64,000 nt of DNA from Nocardia goodfellowii (GTDB taxonomy: Bacteria; Actinomycetota; Actinomycetes; Mycobacteriales; Mycobacteriaceae): the NCBI RefSeq assembly GCF_017875645.1, contig NZ_JAGGMR010000001.1:5332001-5396000 (forward strand), written 5' to 3'. Below the pieces are notes generated by a model. The model was not told where the DNA came from, did not search any database, and worked only from the letters and a program-made list of their open reading frames with translations. This document shows, piece after piece, positions 35,628 to 44,553 of this stretch. The first letter of the stretch is position 1. Each line of letters begins with the position of its first letter. Position numbers and translations under genes: made by a program.

Positions 35628-36599
35628 TCAGGCTCTGGTCAGCGGGGTCTTCACTTCTCGCGGGGATTTGTCGATGCGAATGCCGCGCCAGCTCGGGTGG
35701 CGCAGGCCTTCGGGGCTGGCCTCGCGGTATTCGACGTCGGCGACGATGGTGGGGTCGACCCAGTGTGCGGTGCGTGCGACCACGGCCGGGGGGTCGATGT
35801 CGAAGGGGCTGTCGGAGCGCGCGATTCGGTCGAGGTCGGTTTGCAGGGCGCGCCGGGCGGGCAGGGTCCAGCCGGTGCCGACGTTGCCGATGTGGACCAG
35901 GCGGCCGGCGTCGTCGTAGGCGCCCAGGATCAGTGAGCCGAAGGTGGTGGAGAAGCGGCCGCTGCCGGGGAGCCAGCCCGCGACGATGGCTTCGGTGGTG
36001 TGGCGGAACGGGGTTTTGATCCAGGCCGGGGAGCGGGTGCCGGGACGGTAGGTCGAGGTGAGCAGCTTGCTGACGATGCCCTCGAGGTGATGTTCGTGGG
36101 CCAGCGCCACCATGGTCGGGACATCGACATCGACCCAGTACGGGGAGGTGCGCACGCCGGGGCCTTCCAGGTCCAGTGCGGCGAGCCGGTCTCGGCGTTC
36201 CTGGTACGGCAAGCTCATCAGCGACTCTCCTTCCAGTTCCAGCAAATCGAAAGCGAAGTATTCGACCGGTACCTCCCGCTGCAGTGCCGGCGAGGGGTTG
36301 AGGACGTGCATGCGCCGCTGCAGCCGCCCGAAGGACGGCGCGCCGGTGCCGGGTTCGGGGGCGGTGATCTCACCGTCGATCACGAAGCGTCGTCCGGCCG
36401 CCAATTCGGTTAGCGCACTGGATAATTCGGGATAAGAGCGGGTGATGTCGCGGTTGTTGCGGCTGAAGAACCGGCAGGAGTCGCCATCGCATCGGATGAC
36501 CGCGCGGATGCCGTCCCACTTCATCTCGATCGCCCAGCGGCCCGGCTGATCGGGCGGCCGTCCTGCGGTCGCCAGCATGGGAGACGGTACCGATGCCAC
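35628..36599 (-). CDS. ligC: ATP-dependent DNA ligase (LigC-type)
   Basis: 323 residues. The nucleotidyltransferase motif I is EMKWDGIRAVI, with Lys the adenylated residue. Motif III is YFAFDLLELEG, motif IV HLEGIVSKLL, and motif V/VI WIKTPFRHTTEAIVAGW. A C-terminal OB-fold begins near IVAGWLPGSGRFSTTFGSLI. The size and lack of extra domains match mycobacterial LigC, which works in non-homologous repair or excision repair, rather than LigD. GTG 36599 follows TACGCT by six bases (leaderless). Confidence 0.85.
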   Translation of the reverse strand: MASVPSPMLATAGRPPDQPGRWAIEMKWDGIRAVIRCDGDSCRFFSRNNRDITRSYPELSSALTELAAGRRFVIDGEITAPEPGTGAPSFGRLQRRMHVLNPSPALQREVPVEYFAFDLLELEGESLMSLPYQERRDRLAALDLEGPGVRTSPYWVDVDVPTMVALAHEHHLEGIVSKLLTSTYRPGTRSPAWIKTPFRHTTEAIVAGWLPGSGRFSTTFGSLILGAYDDAGRLVHIGNVGTGWTLPARRALQTDLDRIARSDSPFDIDPPAVVARTAHWVDPTIVADVEYREASPEGLRHPSWRGIRIDKSPREVKTPLTRA

Positions 36600-36671
36600 C
36601 GCGCCAGCGTATGTCCAGCAAACTTTGATGTGGAGGTGTTTCAGACACGGTTCGGCAACGGTGGGCTTCGC

Positions 36672-37772
36672 TCAGAGCTGGAAGGTGAGACGGGCGGGGT
36701 TGAGGTAGTCGGCCGGATCATGCAGCGAACGCAGTTCCGGTCGCGAATCCGACGGCAGGCGCGCCAGCTCCGCCCGCAGCGGCGGATCGTAGGCGGCGGC
36801 GCTGGAGGTGAGCCCGGGTAGCCAATTGTCGTGATGGGTCGGCACGAACAGCGACGGCCGCAGCGCCTCGATGTAGGTGCGGGGATCGCGCAACCCGTTG
36901 GTGAACTGGTTGAAGCCCTGGATCGTGCCGACATGCAGATCGGTGGCGGGAAGACCGGCGAGCACCTCGAGCACCTGCGGGGCCTTCTCGATCAGCGGGC
37001 CCGCCGAGTCGTGCCACACCAGGCAGAACCCGGGCACCCGGAACTGATAGAGCAGCACCCCGTTCTCGGCGTCGAGCAGGCGCGGCAGGTTGTGCAGCAC
37101 ACCTTCGAGTGCGGGCGGATGCCGCACCAGCGCGCACAACTCCGGCGCCGGGATGAACGGGGACGCCGGATCGTCGCGATCGGGCGCGGTCGGCCCGGAA
37201 TGCAGGTGCCGGATCGCGGTGACCGCCACCGCCCCGACCGTGCAGTCGTGCCGCTGCCCGATCGGGGTGCTCGCATCACCGAGGGCGACGGTCGCGAACG
37301 CCGGGTCCGGTACCTGCGCGCGGATCGCGGCACAGTGCTCGGCCGTCCCGTGCACCACCGCACCGCAGGCCTGCGCGATCCGGCCCGCGTCGGCCGCATG
37401 ATCGAAATGCCCGTGCCCGATGAAAATCGCCTCCGGCCGCAGATCGGCGAGATCCTGCGGTGTCGCCGGGGAGTAGCCGGAGCTGGTCAGCCGCGGCACC
37501 CACGCATCGAGCAGCAGGACCGAACCGGCGAAAGCCACCGCATAGGTCGCACAGCCCACCCACGACAGCACGACCCGATCCGAGCGCACCGCACCGGTCT
37601 CGGGATCGACGTTCTCGACCCCGAAGAACCGCTGCCGCGCACCGACCGTGCGCGGGTCACCCGGCTGGGCCGAGGCCCGCAACCGCCCGGCGCCCAGCAG
37701 CACCCCGGCCCCCAGCACCCCGCCCAATACCGTTCGCCGCCCGATCAGCCGCCGAGGATCCAGATTGCACAC
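36672..37772 (-). CDS. Exported metallo-beta-lactamase-fold hydrolase
   Basis: 366 residues. The N-terminus LIGRRTVLGGVLGAGVLLGA has a twin-arginine-like signal, so the protein is probably Tat-exported. The metal motif HGHFDHAADA is the MBL signature; later ligands are His in IRHLHSGPT and THHDNWLPG. The C-terminus resembles L-ascorbate-6-phosphate-lactonase/UlaG-like MBL proteins in actinobacteria. The substrate is unknown. The start GTG 37772 is uncertain, since no good ribosome site is seen. Confidence 0.78.
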   Translation of the reverse strand: MCNLDPRRLIGRRTVLGGVLGAGVLLGAGRLRASAQPGDPRTVGARQRFFGVENVDPETGAVRSDRVVLSWVGCATYAVAFAGSVLLLDAWVPRLTSSGYSPATPQDLADLRPEAIFIGHGHFDHAADAGRIAQACGAVVHGTAEHCAAIRAQVPDPAFATVALGDASTPIGQRHDCTVGAVAVTAIRHLHSGPTAPDRDDPASPFIPAPELCALVRHPPALEGVLHNLPRLLDAENGVLLYQFRVPGFCLVWHDSAGPLIEKAPQVLEVLAGLPATDLHVGTIQGFNQFTNGLRDPRTYIEALRPSLFVPTHHDNWLPGLTSSAAAYDPPLRAELARLPSDSRPELRSLHDPADYLNPARLTFQL

Positions 37773-37986
37773 GCGTGCAGCCCACCATGAAACACGTTCC
37801 GCGACAAGGGCGGTGCGCCGAGAAAGCCCACGCGTCCTCGGCGCACCGGAACCAGGTCGTATGCCGAGCCCGGGACGGAGTTCGTATGCCGGGCGTCGGG
37901 TCGAGCTTCTTGCGGCCGCGGTGCACTCACCGACCGAATGCCACCGACGCGCATGCCACCAGCACGCTGTAGCCGACGCGCCAGGG

Positions 37987-39225
37987 TCAGAGCTGAATAC
38001 CCAGCAGGGCGTCGACGGTGGCGGTGATCAGGGCCGGGGCGTCCGCGTCCGGGCCGCCGTAGGACAAGGCTTGTTCGGCCCAGTTGTCCACCGCGGCAAG
38101 GGCTTTGGGAGTGTCCAGGTCGTCGGCCAGGTGCTGGCGCAGGCGGGCGACGGTATCGGTGGCCGACGGGCCGGTGGACCGGGCGGCGGCGCGCCGCCAC
38201 AGGTCGAGGCGGCGTTCGGCGCCGGCGAGTACCGCCTCGGTCCACATGCGGTCGGCGCGGTAGTGGCCGGCGAGCAAGCCCAGTCGGATCGCGGCCGGGT
38301 CGGTGCCCGCGCGGCGCAGCTTGGAGACCAGCACCAAGTTGCCCTTGGATTTCGACATCTTCTCGCCGTCCAAACCGATCAGACCGGCGTGCACGTAGTG
38401 GCGGGCGAAACGGCGGGTGTCGCCGAGCGCTTCGGCGTGCGCGGCGGAGTATTCGTGATGAGGGTAGATGAGGTCGCTGCCGCCGCCCTGGATATCGAAT
38501 TCGGGGCCGAGACGGTTCAGGGCGATCGCGGCGCACTCGATGTGCCAGCCGGGCCGTCCCGCGCCGAAGGGGGCGGGCCAGGACGGTTCGTCAGGACGGG
38601 CGGCGCGCCACAGCAGGGCGTCGATGGTGTCGCGTTTGCCAGGGCGATCCGGGTCGCCGCCGCGTTCGGCGAACAAACGCTCCATGGTGGCCCGGTCGTA
38701 GCCCGATTCGTAGCCGAACTGTTCGGTGGCGTCGGCACGGAAGTAGATGTCGGGGTATTCGGCGTCCTCGACGGTGTAGGCGGCGCCCGCGGCGAGCAGC
38801 TTCTCCACCAGCTCCACCACCTCGTCCACCGATTCGATGGCGCCGATGTAGTCGCGCGGCGGCACGATGCGCAACGCGGTCATGTCCTCGCGGAACAGGT
38901 TGATCTCGCGAGTGCCCAGCTCGCGCCAGTCCAAGCCGTCGCGGGCTGCGCGCTCGAACAGCGGGTCGTCGACGTCGGTGACGTTCTGCACGTAGTGCAC
39001 GTCGTGGCCGGCGTCGCGCCACAACCGGTAGACCAGGTCGAAGGTCAGATAGGTCGCGGCATGCCCGAGGTGGGTGGCGTCATAGGGGGTGATGCCGCAG
39101 ACGTACATGGTCGCCGTGGGCCCGGGGGTGACCGGCCGCACCTGCCGGTCGGCGGTGTCGTACAACCGCAACGGCGGCCCTGCTCCGGGGACGGCGGGGA
39201 TGGCGAGATCGGACCAGGACTGCAT
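37987..39225 (-). CDS. mshC: Cysteine:1D-myo-inosityl 2-amino-2-deoxy-alpha-D-glucopyranoside ligase (mycothiol biosynthesis)
   Basis: 412 residues, standard for MshC. The class I aminoacyl-tRNA-synthetase-like fold shows Cys43 in [15 protein letters not shown] (the HIGH region), [10 protein letters not shown] and [11 protein letters not shown] for zinc and substrate, and EKMSKSKGN. It joins cysteine to GlcN-Ins with ATP, the penultimate committed step to mycothiol, the main thiol of actinobacteria. It is told from cysteinyl-tRNA synthetase by its length and [10 protein letters not shown] sequence. ATG 39225 follows TACCCT by six bases (leaderless). Confidence 0.95.
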   Translation of the reverse strand: MQSWSDLAIPAVPGAGPPLRLYDTADRQVRPVTPGPTATMYVCGITPYDATHLGHAATYLTFDLVYRLWRDAGHDVHYVQNVTDVDDPLFERAARDGLDWRELGTREINLFREDMTALRIVPPRDYIGAIESVDEVVELVEKLLAAGAAYTVEDAEYPDIYFRADATEQFGYESGYDRATMERLFAERGGDPDRPGKRDTIDALLWRAARPDEPSWPAPFGAGRPGWHIECAAIALNRLGPEFDIQGGGSDLIYPHHEYSAAHAEALGDTRRFARHYVHAGLIGLDGEKMSKSKGNLVLVSKLRRAGTDPAAIRLGLLAGHYRADRMWTEAVLAGAERRLDLWRRAAARSTGPSATDTVARLRQHLADDLDTPKALAAVDNWAEQALSYGGPDADAPALITATVDALLGIQL

Positions 39226-39723
39226 GATTCGAGGGTAAAGGTGTGGTCGAGCCGCCCGCGTCCCGGGCTCGCCGAGCGTCCTCCCGCCGACGCCGCTACC
39301 CCGCCGTCGAGCTGGGCAAATCGGGTTCACGACAGATGTCAACGGTTTGGCTCAGGCGGAATCCGACAGCGCCGGTCGCGGCGCATGACGGGGATCACGC
39401 CGCCGCAGGAAAATCGGTTGACCAGCCCGGCTCGGTCGCAGCGCGGCTCGCCGAGATGAACTTCGTCTACCGCGACGCGGCGCGGCCGGTGCAGGAAAGC
39501 ACTGGACCACACCCCCGGACCGAGTCCGACGATGGCATCGGGCGAACACCCTTAGAGCCACACCGCGAGCGCCGATCAGCCGACACGACGAGCTCCTTCT
39601 ACCGAAGCCGGACCGAAGACGAGCTTGGAAGACCTACTCGACGGCATCCGCGGCCGCCTGCTGCTCTACAGCGAACCCTTCGCTTGCACCCACCGATGGC
39701 CCCAAAGTCTGCGGCCGGCCCGT
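39226..39723. other. Intergenic region between mshC and the aldo-keto reductase gene
   Basis: About 500 bases with no intact gene. It contains the 45-bp fragment copied from the 364-residue hypothetical gene, described separately. Open frames across it are probably chance. Confidence 0.5.
39626..39670 (+). pseudogene. Fragment of a paralogue of the 364-residue hypothetical gene
   Basis: These 45 bases match 22412-22456 with two mismatches, both silent or conservative, and translate as LEDLLDGIRGRLLLY. No start, ribosome site or further similarity is visible on either side, so it looks like the surviving C-terminal end of a decayed paralogue. Confidence 0.5.
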
Positions 39724-40695
39724 TCACCGCGGATGCACGCTCGTCGCCGCAGCCCCGTAGACGAATTCCGACTCGTCACATTCGGCGATGAAATCGGCGG
39801 GGAAGCCGCGTTCGAACGGTGCGGACGATTCCAGGGTGGTGATCGCGGCGGCGGGGAGTTCGAGGTCGAGGGCGGCGAGGTTGTCGCGTAGCTGGGTGAC
39901 GTCGCGGGGGCCGATGATCGGTAGGACCGCGGCGGAGCGGTGCCGAGTCCAGGCGAGTGCGACTTGGGCGGGGGTGGCGCCCAGGTCGGCGGCGACTTCG
40001 GCGACCGCGGCGGCCGCCGCGCGTTCGGTGTCGGTGAGATCGGCCGGGGTGACTCGCCGGCTCGACGCGCTGACAGTCAGTTTGCCGCCGGCCAGGGGCG
40101 CCCACGCGGTGACGCTCAAACCCAGGGTTTCCGCCATCGGCAGCAGTTCGCGTTCGATGTCGCGGGAGAGCAGGCTGTAGGGCACCTGCACCCCGGAGAA
40201 CGGTGTCCAGCCGCGCCATTCGGCCAGCGTGTTCGCGCGCGCGACCACCCAGGAGGGTGCGTCGGAGACACCCAGGTACAGCACCTTGCCCGCGCGCACC
40301 GCGTCGTCCAGCGCGCGCATCGTCTCCTCCAGCGGAGTGTGCCGATCCCAGACGTGCACCCAGTAGATATCGAGATAGTCGGTGCGTAACCGGCGCAGGC
40401 TCTGTTCCAGTGACAACGTCAAGTTCTTGCGGTGATTGCCCGCGGCGTTGGGGTCGGCGGCGTCGCGGGTGAGGGTGTATTTGCTGCCGAGGACGAACCG
40501 GTCCCGGTGCTCGATGATCTGCCCGAGCACCTCCTCGCTGGTGCCATAGGCCGAGGCGGTGTCGAGCACATTGCCGCCCGCCTCGGCATAGGCGGCAAGC
40601 ACGGGCCGTGCCTGCTCGGGATCACGAAAACCCATGGTGCCCAAGATGATTTCCGAGACCCGCAGTCCGGTCGAGCCGAAGAGTCGATAGCGCAT
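39724..40695 (-). CDS. Aldo/keto reductase
   Basis: 323 residues, TIM-barrel NADPH-dependent reductase. RYRLFGSTGLRVSEIILGTM is the family start. The catalytic tetrad is Asp and Tyr in LDTASAYGTSEE, Lys in LGSKYTLTRD and His in YWVHVWDRHTP; VLPIIGPRDVTQLRDNLAAL binds the cofactor phosphate. It is close to the YajO/tas-like group. ATG 40695 was chosen; the frame stays open upstream but crosses the pentapeptide gene's promoter. Confidence 0.9.
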   Translation of the reverse strand: MRYRLFGSTGLRVSEIILGTMGFRDPEQARPVLAAYAEAGGNVLDTASAYGTSEEVLGQIIEHRDRFVLGSKYTLTRDAADPNAAGNHRKNLTLSLEQSLRRLRTDYLDIYWVHVWDRHTPLEETMRALDDAVRAGKVLYLGVSDAPSWVVARANTLAEWRGWTPFSGVQVPYSLLSRDIERELLPMAETLGLSVTAWAPLAGGKLTVSASSRRVTPADLTDTERAAAAAVAEVAADLGATPAQVALAWTRHRSAAVLPIIGPRDVTQLRDNLAALDLELPAAAITTLESSAPFERGFPADFIAECDESEFVYGAAATSVHPR

Positions 40696-40793
40696 GCACC
40701 CAGTCTGGTGCAGGCCGCGCCCGGCTAGGGAGACCCTGTCAGGGCTACCATCAGCACCCGGCACGGCCGACATCACCGGCCTTCGACGAGGAT

Positions 40794-40799
40794 TAGGCT
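40794..40799 (+). promoter_or_regulatory. -10 box of the pentapeptide-repeat gene
   Basis: TAGGCT ends seven bases before ATG 40807, predicting transcription start at the start codon. Confidence 0.55.
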
Positions 40800-40806
40800 C
40801 GATGTC

Positions 40807-41451
40807 ATGCCGCGCGCCTTGACCGATCTCCCCTACGCCCGTCACCTGCAACCCTTCGACGGTGAGCTCGAGGCCGATCAGGAATACGACAACCTCCATC
40901 TCGCCGGCTGCCATTTCGATGCCCCGGATTGCCGGGGTTCGCGTTTCACCGAGTCCGTGCTGACGGAGTCGACCGTCACCCAGGGCAGTCTGCGGTTCAC
41001 CCGTTTCGCCGATGTGTGGATGCGCGGAGTGCGGCTGGTCGGCACGAATCTGGGCCAAACCGATTGGCAGGACGCCGAATTGGTCGATTCGGCATGGTCG
41101 GGGGTCGAAATCGTCAGCGCCGGTTTGCGCCGGATCCGTTTCGAAGGCTGCAAATTCGAGGGGGTCAATTTCCGCAACGCGAATCTGCGGGAGGTGCAGT
41201 TCGTGGACTGCGTGCTGCGTGATGTCGACTTCGCCGAGTCGGCGCTGCGGCAAATCACTGTTCCCGGCTCGACGCTGACACGTATCGCGCTGGACCGGGC
41301 GCGGTTGCAGGATGTGGACCTGCGCGGCGCCCGGACCATCGATATCGCCAGCGGCCTGGACGCGCTGCGCGGGGCCACCGTCAACTACGGGCAGCTGATG
41401 GATCTCGCGCCCGCGTTCGCCCAGAACGCGGGCATTATCGTGCGCGACTAG
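40807..41451 (+). CDS. Pentapeptide-repeat protein
   Basis: 214 residues forming a right-handed beta-helix of A(D/N)LXX repeats: CHFDAPDCRGSRFTESVLTE, SLRFTRFADVWMRGVRLVG, CKFEGVNFRNANLREVQFVD and SALRQITVPGSTLTRIALDR. Some members (Qnr, MfpA) mimic DNA and protect gyrase from quinolones, but most have no known role. This one is more irregular than MfpA and lacks its exact repeat length, so I would not call it MfpA. Confidence 0.85.
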   Translation: MPRALTDLPYARHLQPFDGELEADQEYDNLHLAGCHFDAPDCRGSRFTESVLTESTVTQGSLRFTRFADVWMRGVRLVGTNLGQTDWQDAELVDSAWSGVEIVSAGLRRIRFEGCKFEGVNFRNANLREVQFVDCVLRDVDFAESALRQITVPGSTLTRIALDRARLQDVDLRGARTIDIASGLDALRGATVNYGQLMDLAPAFAQNAGIIVRD

Positions 41452-41463
41452 GGCTGCGCTGGC

Positions 41464-42216
41464 TCACGCCGGATAGGTGCGGTCCAGCCATTGCTGGAAG
41501 CTCGGCCCGGCGAGGACCGCGTCCGGACCGGGCAGCAGCGCGCCGTCGGCCTGCGCCCGATGGTTGGGGTCGGTGGTGTCGAGGATTTCCTCGACATGGC
41601 GTGGATATCCGCGCCGCGCCGCCAGTTTCGCGGTCGCGGCCGCGAGGTCGAGCGCTTCGGGACCGGCGATGTCGAGCCGGTCGGGGGCCTGCTCCGCGAC
41701 CGCGATTTCCGCGAGGTGCTCGGCCACGGTGCGGGCCGCGACCAGCTGGGTGCGCGTTTTCGGGACGGCGGCGGTGTCGCCCTGGGTCGTCCACTCGAGC
41801 ATCATTTCGGTGAACTCGTGGAACTGGGCGGCCCGCAGGATCCGCACCGGCACCGGTCCTTCCTGATAGGCCTGCTCATGGGCGAGCTTGCCCGCGTAAT
41901 GCCCGGCGGGCAAACGCTCGATACCGATGATCGACACGAGCGCGATCCGCCGCACCCCGGCGTCCACGGACTCCTGCTGGATGTTGCGGGCGATGGTGCG
42001 GAAATAGTCGCGCACCGCCGCGGTGTCGGTGGTCGAGGCGTTGGTCGCGTCGATCACCACCTGCGCTCCGGTCAACGCGCCGGGCAGTCCCGCGCCGCTG
42101 TAGACATCCACACCCGCCGACCGGGTGAGCGCCGCCACCTCGTGCCCTCGCTGCCGTAAGACGGCCGACACCTCACGGCCGATCCGTCCGCTCGCTCCGA
42201 TTACCGCGATCCGCAT
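41464..42216 (-). CDS. NAD(P)-binding NmrA/SDR-like protein
   Basis: 250 residues with a Rossmann start (RIAVIGASGRIGREVSAVLR), VVIDATNAS, IALVSIIGIERLPAGHYAGK and LRAAQFHEFTEMMLEW. It belongs to the atypical SDR group near NmrA and quinone-oxidoreductase-like QorB. It may reduce quinones or act as a redox sensor. ATG 42216 has an AGGAGG ribosome site. It is divergent from a flavodoxin-fold NAD(P)H oxidoreductase gene, which hints at a shared function. Confidence 0.82.
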   Translation of the reverse strand: MRIAVIGASGRIGREVSAVLRQRGHEVAALTRSAGVDVYSGAGLPGALTGAQVVIDATNASTTDTAAVRDYFRTIARNIQQESVDAGVRRIALVSIIGIERLPAGHYAGKLAHEQAYQEGPVPVRILRAAQFHEFTEMMLEWTTQGDTAAVPKTRTQLVAARTVAEHLAEIAVAEQAPDRLDIAGPEALDLAAATAKLAARRGYPRHVEEILDTTDPNHRAQADGALLPGPDAVLAGPSFQQWLDRTYPA

Positions 42217-42304
42217 TGCCAACCTCCTGTGTTTGCGGTCTGTCGCGGAGTTGACGACACAGCGGCGCGTGGTGTGACATTCGGCGTGCGGCACAGTGGT
42301 CGGC

Positions 42305-42916
42305 ATGCGTATCGCGGTGTATCTGGCTCACCCTGTCCCCGGCAGCTTCAACCACGCGCTCTTCGACGCGGTGATCGACGAATTGCGGGCAATGGCAGTC
42401 GATGTCATCGCGCACGACCTGTACGCCGAAGGCTTCGACCCGGTGCTGGGCGCGGCGGAAACCGGGACCGTCGCCGAAGCGCCGGTCACCGACGACCTGG
42501 TGCGCCGCCACCAGCGGGAACTGCTCGAACTCGATGCCTTGGTGTTCATCCACCCCAATTGGTGGGGTATGCCGCCCGCGATCCTGTCCGGCTGGATCCA
42601 GCGCGTCCTCACCCCCGCCGTCGCCTACAAACTCGACTCGGCCGCGGGCACACCCAGCGGGCTGCTACGCGCGGACCGCGCGCTGATCCTCAATACCTCC
42701 GACACCACCGTCGAGCGGGAACAGACGATCTTCGGCGACCCCCTCGAGCGGATCTGGACCGCCTGCGTCCTGCCCTACATCGGCGTCGAGGACATCCGGC
42801 GCACCGTGTTCCGCACGGTGACCGACTCGACCCCCGAAACCCGCACCCGCTGGCTCGGCGAAGCCCGCGCCCTGGCCCGTGATTGCGCGAGCGCACATTT
42901 CACCGGCGGCGCGTGA
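42305..42916 (+). CDS. Flavodoxin-fold NAD(P)H oxidoreductase
   Basis: 203 residues of the NAD(P)H:quinone reductase (DT-diaphorase/KefF/MdaB-like) family. RIAVYLAHPVPGSFNHALFD is the flavin-binding start; FIHPNWWGMPPAILSGWIQR and VLTPAVAYKL bind the isoalloxazine, followed by RALILNTSDTT. It probably reduces quinones with two electrons. I prefer ATG 42305 to GTG 42296. Its last 17 bases overlap the convergent DinB gene. Confidence 0.87.
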   Translation: MRIAVYLAHPVPGSFNHALFDAVIDELRAMAVDVIAHDLYAEGFDPVLGAAETGTVAEAPVTDDLVRRHQRELLELDALVFIHPNWWGMPPAILSGWIQRVLTPAVAYKLDSAAGTPSGLLRADRALILNTSDTTVEREQTIFGDPLERIWTACVLPYIGVEDIRRTVFRTVTDSTPETRTRWLGEARALARDCASAHFTGGA

Positions 42917-43412
42917 GGACTCCACGGATGAAGGCGGCTTGCCCGGCGTGCTGGATGTCGTCGTCGATCACGCTGATCAACCGGACACCGAGGGTGACCG
43001 GCGGGTCCCACCGGGTGTCGACCACCCGGGACAGGTCGGTGTCGGTGAGCCCGCGGACATAGTCGAGGGTTGCGGCGTGCACGGCGTCGTAGTAGCCCAG
43101 GAGCAGTTCGGCGGTGATTCCGCGCAGGCCGTCGATGTCGGCGGCGTCGTGGCCGTAGCCGGTGTCGGTTTCCTCGAACGGTAAGTCGAACCGTTTCACC
43201 CAGCCGGCCGAGGTCCACACCTGCTCGCGGCCGGCGACCTCGGCGACGTGGTCGTCCTGCACGCGGGTCAGATGCCACAGCAGCCAGGCGATGGAGTTGG
43301 CCGCGGGGTCCAGGCGCGCGGCCAGCTCCTCGGTGGTGAGGTCGGCGACCGCGCCGTGCACGTTCTGCTGGACTCGGCCGAAGGCGTCGATCAACAACTC
43401 AGCACTGGTCAT
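42900..43412 (-). CDS. DinB/mycothiol-transferase-like protein
   Basis: 170 residues, four-helix DinB bundle with a metal triad. His in AWLLWHLTRVQDDH, and later His in DDDIQHAGQAAFIRG, are typical. The group includes mycothiol-dependent S-transferases (MST) and mycothiol maleylpyruvate isomerase, fitting an organism with mshC in the same window. The substrate is unknown. ATG 43412 was chosen; upstream extension is poor. Confidence 0.82.
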   Translation of the reverse strand: MTSAELLIDAFGRVQQNVHGAVADLTTEELAARLDPAANSIAWLLWHLTRVQDDHVAEVAGREQVWTSAGWVKRFDLPFEETDTGYGHDAADIDGLRGITAELLLGYYDAVHAATLDYVRGLTDTDLSRVVDTRWDPPVTLGVRLISVIDDDIQHAGQAAFIRGVLTRRR

Positions 43413-43502
43413 GCGCTGATTCAACTCGATGTGGGCCGGGTTATTCCCGTGTTTCACCGATCCGCGACGCCCGCACCGCAAGCGGCCGTTGCGGGCGGCG
43501 GC

Positions 43503-44480
43503 TTATTCGATGATGACGGCGCCGGCGGCGAGGTCGGCTTTCACCTTGTCCATGGCGGCGCTGGTCTCGGGGGTGGCCGCACACAGGACGATGTCGGTCG
43601 CGCCCGTGCCCGAGGCCAGCCCGAACCGGACCTGCTCGGCGCTGAAGGTGTTGTCCAGCACCGCGTGTACCGCGTGTTCGAGTTGGGCGCCGGTGTCGCT
43701 TTTGACATATCCCGCGTATCCGGCCTCGGAACCGCATGGTTTGACCAGTGGACCGCCGACCACGCTCGCCTGGCCTTCCTTGGCGGCTTGCGCCAGACCC
43801 TGACGGCCGAGATTGAGTTGCTGGCCGAACGCACCGGCTCCGGCGCCGACGTCGGCTTGGGCGGCCTGCTTGGCCTTGGCGACGTCGTTGAAGTCGCCGA
43901 CGTACTGCGGGGGCAGCACCGTCACCTCGGGCCGGACGTGCTTGGCGCCCTGCTCGAAAGCCTTGGCGGTCTTGACGATCGCGGGCAGTTCCATGCCGCC
44001 GACGAAGGCCACCTTGCCGGTGGCCGACACCAGCGCGGCATAGGCCCCGGCCAGGAAACCGCCGTCGGCCTGGACCGGATCGTAATAGGCGAGATTGGCC
44101 AGCGGCGCGGCGTCGGCGGGGCCGCCGATCTCCACGAACTTCACCTTCGGAAAGGCGGGGGCGACCTGGCGCAGCACCGAGTCGGTTTGGCCGCCGAAGG
44201 CGACGACGAGATCGGAGCCGGTCGCCAGGCGGGTGAGCACCTGCTGATAGTCCGCGGCGGGCACCTGTTCGACTTTGGTCAACGCCACCTTGTCGGCGAG
44301 GCCGCGTTCCAGGCGCTGATAGCCCTCGTAGCCCGATTGCATGAACCCGTCGTCGGACAGCGAGCCGGGGAACAGCACGCCGACAGCGAGTTTGCCGTCG
44401 GCGGCGCCCGGGGATCCGCCGCAGGCGGTGAGAGTGCCGGCTGCCAGGGCGAGCAGGGTGGCGACGGCGAGCTTCTTCAT
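43503..44480 (-). CDS. BMP-family substrate-binding lipoprotein (nucleoside-type ABC transporter)
   Basis: 325 residues. The signal peptide ends in LTACGGSPG, with Cys20 the lipidated residue, so it is anchored outside the membrane. The basic membrane protein/PnrA fold is shown by VGVLFPGSLSDDGFMQSGYE, DLVVAFGGQTDSVLRQVAP, AGAYAALVSATGKVAFVGGM and the conserved VVGGPLVKPCG region. Related proteins bind purine nucleosides. It has its own GntR-type operator and promoter and encodes the binding protein for the ATPase and permeases upstream on the same strand. Confidence 0.85.
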   Translation of the reverse strand: MKKLAVATLLALAAGTLTACGGSPGAADGKLAVGVLFPGSLSDDGFMQSGYEGYQRLERGLADKVALTKVEQVPAADYQQVLTRLATGSDLVVAFGGQTDSVLRQVAPAFPKVKFVEIGGPADAAPLANLAYYDPVQADGGFLAGAYAALVSATGKVAFVGGMELPAIVKTAKAFEQGAKHVRPEVTVLPPQYVGDFNDVAKAKQAAQADVGAGAGAFGQQLNLGRQGLAQAAKEGQASVVGGPLVKPCGSEAGYAGYVKSDTGAQLEHAVHAVLDNTFSAEQVRFGLASGTGATDIVLCAATPETSAAMDKVKADLAAGAVIIE

Positions 44481-44496
44481 GGATGTTCCTTCACAG

Positions 44497-44514
44497 TTAG
44501 TGGTATGCCATTAA
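44497..44514. promoter_or_regulatory. GntR/FCD operator upstream of the BMP lipoprotein gene
   Basis: TTAGTGGTATGCCATTAA is an 18-bp imperfect palindrome around GGTATGCC, 17 bases upstream of the BMP start. It matches the site at 50511 in 15 of 18 bases. Confidence 0.7.
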
Positions 44515-44553
44515 GGTAGAAGTGCTGGATTACCAGCGGATTTCACGCGTGTA

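Noticed and set aside
40807..41451. Naming the pentapeptide-repeat gene mfpA or qnr
   Set aside because: The repeats are too irregular and the length and ends do not fit.
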